From positions 1-64,000 of the forward strand of contig JBAMDO010000082.1 in NCBI GenBank assembly GCA_037074765.1: a stretch of DNA of 64,000 nt, written 5' to 3'. The DNA comes from Mansonella perstans. Lineage: Eukaryota > Nematoda > Chromadorea > Rhabditida > Onchocercidae. Of this stretch, positions 11,239 to 23,300 are shown one piece after another; the first letter of the stretch is position 1, and every line of letters begins with the position of its first letter. The translations under genes were made by a program, and so were the position numbers. The notes under the pieces were generated by a model, which did not search any database, was not told the DNA's origin, and saw only the letters and a program-made list of their open reading frames with translations.

Positions 11239-11373
11239 TTAGACGTAATAATTAGGTGAAACGAATAGATCTGTCAAAATAGAAAGCTGATCTTCGCTGA
11301 ACTGCATCTTATGTTCATGCCAACTGTCCTGATGAGTACGCTTAAATTCGCTCAACGCTTTTTTTACCGTACC
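11239..11373 (-). other. PSME4: PSME4 last exon: proteasome-docking C-terminus (HbYX)
   Basis: The final exon starts [14 protein letters not shown] and ends [12 protein letters not shown] before the stop. The last three residues, Tyr-Tyr-Val, fit the hydrophobic-Tyr-any motif that proteasome activators insert between 20S alpha subunits; human PA200 ends Tyr-Tyr-Ala. This indicates a protein still able to dock and open the 20S gate, by family knowledge. Confidence 0.9.
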
Positions 11374-14300
11374 CTGAAAATAATTTCCTCTTAATTGTTT
11401 AAGATTATCAGGCTTTGAGCATGAATGAGACTGTATTTTCAAAAACTAATACAAACTTCTTTTATTCTATCATTATTACAAAAGTGATGTCTAGAGCATA
11501 TTACGGTAGAGATTATTCGGGGCCAGGTAAATCTCTAAAATTATTATTACAAGTGATGTCTACAACTACGATAGATTCTTCAGGCCCAGTAAAACCTCTA
11601 AAATTATTAAAATAGCATTAATATCGATAACAAAGATTACATCTGCATTTTCATACATATATACGGTGAAACATTTCATTAAAGCAGAATTGCTACGTAA
11701 ATTCCGAACTTTATGTACTATTTTTACAAATTCGACTTGAAAAATTTTGTAATAATTTAAAAATTTCTAGAGATTTGAAAAAGAGCAACAGTGTATAGTG
11801 CTTACTTGCATAGGCTGCTTATCGCAAGTATGACGGCAAAGTTGCATCAGAATTTTCGGTAAAAATGGTGGGACAGTGTAAGGAAATGCTTGAACAACAG
11901 CAGAAAGAGCTAACACCCCGGCATGTCGTTTTATACCATTTTCTTCTCGAGACCATTGATAAAATGTCTCCTGAAAATTTAATTTTAATTAAAAGGACTT
12001 AATTTTGTTTGAAGCAGAAGTTTGAAGCAACGCCCAAGAGTTATTTCCTGATTACTTAATATATTTCAAAAGTTGTTATTTCCTGAGATTACTTGATACA
12101 TTTCAAAAGTTATTTCCTGATTACTTGTGACACATTTCCTGATTTGAAAGACTGTTGCAATTCAAATTCAATAGTACTTTCAATTTGTTGTTTGTTAGTA
12201 ATAATAATATGCAATAATACAACATTTAATAATAATAGAAAATAACAGCTAGTAATAATAATATACTTAATAATAATAATATACGTTATAATACAACTTT
12301 GAAAAGATAAAAGGAAAACACAAACTAATTAAAACTTACAATAATCAGATGGTCTACATCGAAGAAGTGACAGTGGATGAGGCCTGATAATGTTGTAGCA
12401 GCAGCTTCACGTACTTCAAAATTGGGATCAAGTATCATGGAGCAGAGTATGGTTTGCAGCACGGGACGATGATGTAGGAAAAGGAAGAAATTGGAGAATA
12501 CAGCAACTTGCATATATTTTAATAGCGAAACTTTGGGTTTCCACCATGAAACAGCGGATGAAGCTAACTACAAATGGAAAAAATCGGAATTCATACTTTT
12601 ATTATCAATAAATTAATTAATTAAAGTAGCGATAGAGTACCATGATACCATCTTAAACATGGATTAAAACATCTTAAACAGTATCATACCTTTACTATCA
12701 ATAGATAAATTAATTAAATTAGCGAGAAATCAGTGGATTAAACCGTCTTAAGCAGCATCATACCTTTATTATCAATATATATATATATATATATTTATTT
12801 ATTTATTTATTAAATTAGCGAAAGATTAGTACCATCGCCATGGATTAAAATATTCTAAGCAGTAGTTGAAAAGCGATACTGGCAATGGTATTTCACTGTC
12901 AGAGAATAATTCATCTGCATAATATCATGCAATTAATTAAACTTATGTAAACACAGCCATCTATACAATCTTAACTTCTTTCCAAAATAAGAGATTAATT
13001 GTCAAACCTAAATTTTCACGACATGACATGAAACCAACTGACCTCTTTAATGCCACACAAAACCATTTCTACATTTTTTGCCACAATTAGCGCTTGTGAC
13101 ATCCCTTGGCGCAACTGATCATGACAATTATTTTTCAATTCCTCATCGCTGAAACAAAAATTTTGAAGTAACAAAATGATGAATACAGTGATTATGAATA
13201 TGAAGACATGATCATGAATACAGTTCCTTTTACTACGATTCTGTCCTGTAATAATCTAACCACCTACTTTGCTCATTAGTATAGTGCTGAAACTATTTAT
13301 TAGTACTGGTAGTTTCCGATTCCCTAGAGTTGTAAGACAACTTATCGATGCTTTTCGACTTAAGTGAAACTTTCTGTCTGATGCTTGATGCTTAATTTGA
13401 TACTAACAGTAAGCAACAAATAATTTCTTATCAAATAAATTAAAATACCTTGTTTCATTTTCAAAATGTAAAAGCAAGGGCAAAAAGTTGAAAATAGCAG
13501 GTGGTAGGGCAGTAAACGAATGAACCCAATGAGCACTTAAATAATTTAACGCACATTTTAACGTCATGATTGCCTGAAAAGAAAAGCAAACTGATTGTGA
13601 CCAGTAACTTTTTTCCTAAAAATCCGCTTAAATGCTTTCATCCGTGGGAAATCTGAAATATGATTCTGATGGAAGAAAATCCTCATAATGCCAATCCCTT
13701 CCATTTCATTAAATTAGAAAAGAATTTAATAATTTTTTTTTTACTAAAAAGAAACTGGCACACCTTTTTCCGACCGTTGCCTTCACCACCATTAATAATC
13801 TCCATATTGTTGTCATTTAAGGACACATCATCCAATTCGTCATCATCTCGTTTAGCAGTGGCAACTTCAGACCACAAAATTTCTAACTGCAAAATAAACC
13901 AGGATAAAGGGACAATAGCAGCAGTGCTTACTCTCAGTGAACCTCTGACCTCTGTACGAGCTCTCTAAATCAATTTCATAATGATCTACATTTAACAAGG
14001 AATGTTACAGGATAACGGTCATAGGTAATACCATCTTTTCTTCCTTGTAAAAATAAAAGTATATAAATAATTTAAGTTCCAATAATATTTTTTCCTCCCA
14101 AGTTTTCAATCCTAATTCTTCATTTACATTCGGCTAAACGTTTTCAGATAGATAATCTTGATAAACTGTCTTCGTAAAAAGTTAATTAAGATAAATTTAA
14201 GTCGAAAATAAAATTAGTATGAAAACTTCAATTTACTTAATATGAAAACTTCAATTTACTTCAGTTTTGCTATAATAATCTTGATCAACTATCTTCGTAA

Positions 14301-17300
14301 AAAGTTAATTGATAAAGTTCTGTAATAGCAATCATTATATGCTAACAAAGTAACTAAAAACTCTAATTAATTAGTAAAGCATACTTTTGTATCAATTTTG
14401 ATCATTGCATCGTCGATTTTCATTGGATGAAATTTCTTCGGAATTCGTGAATCAATGTATAAATGAGCCAGATCGAACCAAACAATGGTAGCAATACTTG
14501 AGCCTATACGTTCACGTAAATTCTGGTATGATTCTTCCATGGTTTCCAAACATTTTTGAAACAGTTGATTCCATAGCTCAGTTACCCGCCATTCACATTG
14601 ATTTAGCGCACCTTGCACAAAATACATTCGCCTGGAAAGAAAATAATTTTTGACAAACTGTATGAATAAAATATGATACGTAAATCGGATATTGGATTAG
14701 CATGAAAAAAAATTATGCCAAAATTTCCCTCATAAAAAACACAATGAAAATTAATTCGCGCATTAATTAAACGCACTGCATTAGTTATGCATAAGTTTAA
14801 ATTTTCCATTAATCTCATTAACTTGATTTCTCATTTAATCTAATTTAATTACGCCTTGGGCTTTAATATTGCAAATAATGTCAAATCGAATAATAATTAA
14901 AATTGATTGCATTGTTCACTATGGTACGACTTAAAAAATTATTTTTTACTTTATATTCCATATACTAATTTTAATTAATTACAACGTAAGAGTAGTAGTA
15001 GTAATTTTTAATTTTAATTACAATATAAGCATTGTATATTCCATCTTATTCAACAAATGCATCAATTAGAAAAAGTTCTTTTCTTCTAATTGTTATTTCA
15101 TTCAGTCTTTTCCAATAAAACTAAAAATTCCTTTCAATTTTCTAGTTTTTTATTAGTCGAATTTAACTTTTAACTAATTTTCCTACAGACTCTAAAATGA
15201 ACAAATGGAATGAACAGAACTTAATTTAATTAATTTAGTAAACAGTTATACAAATATGAATGTGGACTTAAGTAAGAATCAATAATTGAACTTTGTGAAC
15301 AAAAATGACATCTTTATTCCTATGGCACTCATTAGTGAATTAACAATCTACTCATTGCTGACAGGGATGATATCTTAAGTTGTGGAGACTTAATTTAAAC
15401 CTTTTTTTCAAAGCTAATCATTGAGGTAGATGAAATTTTTGGTATGAAATATTTTTCACTACGATATTTACTTCAAGCAATGACAAAAGTAAAGTTCATA
15501 CGTAGTAGCATGAAAACTGCTATCCGTTGGCTTCATGCAAAGTTCAAAGAGCATTTCAATAAACCATGAAAGTGCTTTTGGATCAACCGAACCAAAAACT
15601 GTTGCAATAGCTGTTCCCCAATTCTTGACATTTTCCGTTTTCACTGTTTCCAAACAATTGCTTACTAAGGGTCGAAGCCAAGTGGACATTGCTGAAATCT
15701 TCTCGAATGTCCACAACTTACTGCCATTCAGCAGTCCTGCAACAATTTCCGATGCTAATCGTTGATCGCCTTCCTAAAAATCTCACTTTACGATAAATTA
15801 CAAAGATACACATCTATGCAAGCTGCCGCGGTTAATTTAAACATACCGATTCTGAATGACACATCTGAATACACAAATAACACACTAACAAATTCTGAAT
15901 CCAATTCTATCAATTTCATTAACCAATTAGAAACCAATTTGAGAAATAAAAAAGATAAAATGCATAACCTTGTCACTTGCAAGCAAAATTTCCAAATGTT
16001 TCTTAAAAATTGGAAGCGTTAGGTCGTTATAATTCCGAAATAGGCCCTGAAAATGCAAAATTCTTCTTCCACTCAAAGTGGTGACTAGAAGGAATATGCA
16101 TATTTAATGTTCTAGAAAATTTGATCCTAAAAGGTTGAACAAAAACTGTTCAGTAACGATTCACGAGAAGATGTGGAAGACAATCACTGAAGTTGGCAAG
16201 TGAGTGATTGCAGAATAATCCTAAAACAGTTCTTTAAATTGAGTTACTATGTATCAATGTATGAGTCTTCTCATGGAAAGTTAGTCTTAGCTATCAAGAA
16301 GAGTCGAATCATCTGAAGTTGGCAGAATGATCTTAAAATAGTTCTTTAAATTGAGTTACTATATGTCAGTGTATCTCATGGAAAGTTAGTCTATCAAAAA
16401 TCTTCCTTCAACTAACTTGTAAATAACTTCAGATGTCCCTACACTTCACTAATTAATTAATCCAACAAACATATTCCAGAAAGCTCAGCTCAGGCAATAC
16501 TGACTTTCACCAATATAAGAAGTTTAATGAAATTTAATAATTTTAATAAAAGAAGCAATAAAACTAACGTAAAATAAGCCGAATGCAATGGCATCAAATC
16601 CTTCTTCACCCTTCTTTTCTTCAACACTCATATATTGTCGGAATTTTCCCGCAAATTCATCATCACCGAATGTTTCCACAATGAAACGATCAATATCATT
16701 TAATTCATCCAATTTACGATTAATCGCTTTTTGTTCATTTGCTGGCGCGTAAACTTTCAAAACCCTTCAAATAATTCAAATTACTATTTATCAATTGAGT
16801 AAATGGGAATAAATTCAGAAACTATATATTAATAAATTAAGAAACTATAACAGCAATTACTATTCCAACTTTAGATTCATAGTCTTTTGAATTTCAAAGC
16901 AACAGAAATATTGATTTAAAAAATTCTACGACAAAATCCGAATAATGATTATAAATAAATAAAATATTTGTTTAATCTACTCATTCATAAGAAATAACGA
17001 AAATCTTTGAAATATGTATATATTACTATTACCATTCATTAACAAATTAAGACAGATAAAGACAGCCGTCCTTCGATATTTTGAAAAAGGCTAACAGTAC
17101 AACTCACTTCGGCCAAGAGTTAAAGACAGTCGTTCGATATTTTGGAAAAGGCTAACAATAACAGAATACTCACTTTGGCCAAGTATAAAAGCCCCAATGA
17201 GTTTTGCTTAGAAATACTGTAGCATTCCAGTCCTTTGCTGTTCGCGGCACGTTTTCTTTGTCATACATTGTTATCACATTGTCCATTCGAAAGCCATAAT

Positions 17301-20300
17301 TTATGGGCCACTTTGCACCAGGACCAACATTTTCTTCCTCAAAAACAAAAAGAAAATTAATTGATGTGAGGAAATCGGACAAAGTTCAACAGGTGAAAGT
17401 TATACTGATTTATTTGCATTTCAATTTAAAATACTTCTTTACATTTCTCTATATAATTACCTATCACGGATCAAGCCAACTCACGCTATGTAATTATCTA
17501 TCGATCAAGCCAAATCGGGCTACACAAGGCTGATCAAGCTTTGATTACAACCAAGCCAAGTCGGGCTATCAAAGACTGATCAAATTTTGAACACGATCAA
17601 GCCAAGTCAGTCTATGTATACAAGGTTGATCAAATTTTGAAAGTTACCATACAACAGAGATAAAGTAGCATTGTAATATCTAGCTTATCATGGGAAAATT
17701 ATGATAAATTTTCCATATTTTATTAATTAAAAAAATCAAAAATCACTTTAATTGGATTATCGAAAGGTATTTTTACGGCCTGCGGTTTCGTGATGCGTAA
17801 CCAAGCAGCTATCAGTCCAGTTGCCATACGTCTCGTTTTAACAGCATCATTTACAAGTAATCGAATAAATAATCTATAAAGATGCGACTTTTTAAATTTT
17901 AAAAATTTTTAAATCTATAAAGATAAACTGTATTGCTATATAATGTTTAAGCAGCATAAATGAAAATAACATTCTGTTTTGAACTTTGACTTAACAATTA
18001 AAAATTAAATTTTCAAAACACTTTCTCTAAAATTTAACTCGGCATTAATAAATATTTTATGCTTAAATATATACTACTGGTACTTAAATGTATGGTACTG
18101 GTACTTTATGATACTTAAATATATGGTATTGGACTTAAATACATATATGATTCTTGAATATATGGTACTGGTATATATGGTACTGCCTGTTATACCGATA
18201 AATATAATATCGTGGAAAGAAGTACGACAATAATTTTGAAGAAGCAAAATGTTTTCATGCATGAAACAGAACGAACCAATATTAAAATCACTTATCAATC
18301 AATATATTCTACCAATAACTCAAACCATTAACCAATATTTCAATGATTCTGAAAACTTCTCACTTAACAGCATCTGGTAGGAATGGAAAACCTACTTCAG
18401 AACATCTGGTGGTAATGGGAAACTTACTTAACAGCATCTGGTGGGAATGGCATATCTCGTCTGATAAGTAGCGAGAGTAACGATTGAGCCATGTCAACAT
18501 GTCGCCAATGAAGATTTGCATCCGTACTGAGTGCGACCAAACGATCACAAAGCGAATAATACAATCTGTAAAAAAAAAAGAAAAAATTTCGAGAACTTTA
18601 AAAAAGGAAATGATTTGAAATTGATTCATTCCACCGAAAGTGAAACTATTTCACTCACTTCATTTTGTCCCATAATAAAAACTGCCAACTAGATATACAC
18701 ATACAACCAACTAATTTAGACTAGTGAAAGTCCGAATCGATGGTCTGCAATGACCCAAAGAAAATGACCTATACGAGGACAACGAAAACTAAAAGATGAC
18801 TCACAAGGTCCGCGAGAACTAGCTGTTTTTTTCTTTTTTTTATAAAAAATACTTTGATTCATTTGTAGCGATCAAATATTTATTCGAGTTTGAGTAATAC
18901 TGTACTATAAATTACTTTTTTTCTTCTTTTTTTTTTTATTCCTTACTAACAAATAAGAAAGGCAAAGTAATGAAGGTTGAAAGAGGTTGGGAAATATTAA
19001 CTGAGACACTGAAAGATGTGTAACTTTATCTAACCCATCCACTGACCATGCAAGTGACCCTTCATTACTTAATATATATAACTTGTATAACTTCATTCTA
19101 ATATGTATAACATCATCTAATCCATCCACTACCAGTGGCCCTAGCTTAATATGTAGAAAGATGTATAACTTCATCAATTCACCCACTGACCATGCAAGTG
19201 ACCCTAGCTTAATATCTAGCGATATCAACAACAGTTTGCCTAATCATCTAAAAGCAAGGCATTTCTAAAAAACTTTTCTATATCTCTCTTTTCCGAATAT
19301 TCATAAACTCTTAAAGCCGAGCAATATGTTACCCACGATAACAATCGATTGTGAAATTAAATTTTTTCTTTTGAAATTTTACTTTTCCTTTTGCTCGCAC
19401 GTGATATTCTCACGTCTGACTGCAGCCTCGATCTCTTCGTCATTAGGCAGTGGCCATGCTGGCTGATGTATATTTTCACCACCACCTGCAGCGTACAATT
19501 CCCGTGCAGCACTAATTGGTTCATCCGGTAACTATAACAAAGTAGCAATAGAATAAGCAAGAGTAAAGCAAAAGTCTCTAATAATTACTGTTAATTAATG
19601 TAATTAATGTCCTCTAGTAATTAATGTAATTAATGTGACGACTGTGCTAATCTTAATTTCTAAAAGGAATTAACACATTCAAAGAAGAAACTCCACTTAA
19701 AGAAAAATAATGAAAATAAATCACCCGAAAATTGATCTGGAATGATTCGAAATTATCGACAAGAGTATTTTGTGCCAATTCTAATAGACCAATTATGGAA
19801 GGCTTCTCGGAATGCTGTGCTTCAATAAGTGCTGGCCAAACTCGCGATAATGTACTCCAATTTTGTCTGACAGAAATAGACAATCTTTTACCGTTTAAAA
19901 GAATATATAATGCACCCTGAAAAAAATGATGATGCAAAAGTTCAAATTCTATTTTAAAACCGATCAAATTGCGAATAAAATGCTCGTTACTATATTGAAA
20001 TTAACTTAATTAATTAATTATTTGGCATTTATCTAAAAGAAACAGCTATAGATTATTCATTACATATCCCCGGTGACAATTTTAAATCAGATATGATGAA
20101 TCCAAGAGCCTCTCAAAAAAAAATATGCAGTACCGGCTGTTAAATTAATCTCTGTAGCCTACTGTTAAATTAAGGAATCTTGTAATCGCCACCATAAAAG
20201 ATCTGAAAAGGGCCGAACATTCAGTTATTCTAGACATAGGAAAACCAAGCATCTGGAAAGGTCCGAACATTCGGTTATTCCAGATTTGGGACAAGCAAAG

Positions 20301-23300
20301 CAACTGAAATTCTGGGATGAAGCAATCGCGTTTCTTTGAAGTTATAATTTTTCACACATTTGAAAAAAAACAATTATCACTTTGAATTGCTCATGTGATA
20401 TATCAGGTGATTCATTGAGAAATGCAAGTATATCATCAAGTACAAGTTGATATGAATAAGGAAATGTCTGAATGCATCCATCTAATATCCTCTGAGCATC
20501 AATTCGCGTCTGAAATGAGCACTATCCAAATTTGCATTAATTTTGAAATCGGCAAATTATAACCAATGTAATCAAATTATAATTAATGTAGTCAAACTAT
20601 AATCAAATTATAATCTTGTTTAATTCATTCCTTCAAATCTGAATATTCATGGTTACTTAAAAAAAAATATGCGAACTATAATTGTTGTTTTACTAATAAT
20701 TGTTGTTTTACTAATGCCGTGTTTTACTAATAATTAATTTACAAATCGGCAAATTATAATTTATAAATTAGAAAAATTAAAAAGATTTAAAGATTAGCAA
20801 ATTATAACTTATACAAATCGGTAAATTATAATCACTGTCTTCTTTAATTCATTCCTTTAAATTCATTTTTTTCAAAAATTAAATTCATCCAAAGAAATTT
20901 ATTTTATTCTTTCAAATCTAAAATATTGATACTTATTCAAAAAATATGCAAACTATAATTAATTATAAAAACTATAATTAAATGTTTCACTAATATTATT
21001 CTCCAAATTATTTTAACCATAAATTCACATGCAAAAACACATACAGCACTGTACGAACTTGTACCCAATCGCACCAGTAATTTCATTATTTCCAAATGCT
21101 GCACAGTAAAGTAATATCCGGAACGTGCCAATGTTCGCTTCTATAATTTAATTTAATTTTTTCATTACAGAAATCGGTGTTAAATAAATATGTAGGAGCT
21201 GAATTAACAATTCAAAAATTCTAATTAATTTTCAAAAATTTGAAAAAAAAAGAGAAGAAAGTCTTGAATGCATCGAACTGCATTCATATTGAAAATCGAA
21301 TTCAGAAAAAGTCCAAAACACATTATTTAATAACATTTGATCAAATTTCAAAAACTCAAACTAAATAGGTCTTTAGCAAATTAGCAGTACCAATACTCTA
21401 ATATGGAGAAAAATAAATTTGAATAGAATTATTAAAACAAAAAGTAGAAAATTCTTAAGCCATTTTTACCAATTTCCTTTGTAGTTTTGCAATATACATA
21501 GTTTTTTGCAGTAAGTCAAAAATGTATTGCATTTTATAGCGTTTATAGTATGGATGATAGTTTTGAAGCTAAGAAAATAATTCATAAATTCCAAATGCTA
21601 ACATGATGCTGAAGCATAAGATATTCGGTCGTAACCAGATCTATGTTCGCTTTGTTTCCTTGTACCGTATCTCCAACAATTCTTTTCGATAATATATAAT
21701 TTTGGTTTTGCAAATCGAATTTCGTCTGAAATAAATTTACTGGATTAATACGATATTCGGTAGTAACCAGATGGATTTTACCATTGTTATTAGAAATCAG
21801 TGGTATGGATTGAGATAAGCAAAGAGTCCATAAGGACCGAATATAGCAAATAACGGTGATCTACAGTCTTGACAAACAAACAAAAAAAGTTAAAACAGTA
21901 TTAAAGTCAGTTCGAGCAAATTTGTTCTGCACACATTTGATTTGTAGAAGCCTTACACATAGAATCAAAATAATCAGTAATTTTATTTTAGAGAGAACTT
22001 TCAACGTTAGTTCAATTCCAATTTCAGTTCAATTTCAATTTCAATCTTCAAGCACCTTAGTTTCAATCAAATATGCATTTACCAATCTCAGTAAGCGATC
22101 AAATTCCTACCGCTTTTTATATGTGTTCTAATTATCAACGATTCTCATCAGTTGAAAATAAACAATTAAATTAAGCAACGTAAACTAACTAACTCGATCA
22201 ATTCCACGCTGAAAAATGAGAATATGTAAAATTTTGCATACAGCAGATAGAGATTTTGTATCATTTTCTCGATTTTGCACCAGATATTCCGCAACACTTT
22301 TCACCCGTTGTAGGACAAAATCTCGTACATTCGCCCCTTTGTATGTCATTCCTACAAAAAGCAACCGAAACCTTTATATGTTATAACGATCATTAATAAT
22401 TATCTTTATATGTTATAACGATCAGTAATAACTATGTATGTCATAACGAACCAGTAATGACTATCTTTGTATGTTATAATGACCAGTAATGACTATCGTT
22501 GTACACTATAATGACCAGTAATGACTATCTTTGCATGTTATAACGACCAACAATGACTATCTTTGTATGCTATAACGACCAGTAATGACTATCTTTGTGT
22601 GTTATAACGGTCAGTAATGACTATCCGCAACAAATAACGCCAAAACTACAATTTTTAAGCCATTTGATAAAATTACTAAATAATTTCGAACTGTATGTCT
22701 TATAATATACCACAAAATTACCTTTTACATAACAAGGAGCAGCGACAAAATGAAAAGGATAGACCTTTACTGCTGAATCTGTCAGCGGTATCAATTTTCC
22801 ATCAAGAAAAGGTAGCACAGCTGATGCACCAGCCAAGCAGCTACCTACTATTTCCAAAGATTTCAACATTTCCATCCTAAAATTTACGCAATGATTTAGG
22901 AGAAATGGAAAAGAAACACACATACCAAATTAGTCTGAATCTTCTTTTTCATACACTATTCATACAGTACACGAAATCGTTAAGTTCTTTCTCAGGATTC
23001 TTTTTATCACAAAATACGGAATATTTGAATTAATACGGAGAGCAAATAAATAACATAAAAGGAAATTACTAATTAAAAAAAAAAATCTTAATTTAGGAAA
23101 AAAAGAAAATTACTTGGAAAGGGAATCTGCATTTGCTAATTTTTCTAGTTCTGGATAAAAAAATTCATCCAGCACATCCTGTGCTAGTTGAAGCTCCTCT
23201 TCGCTTGGTATATGCCATTTCAGTTGGAAAGTTTTTTTATCTGCTACTTTTGCCCAATCCTGAAAATATAGGTACAGATATCCTGTTTATTTTTCGTTTA

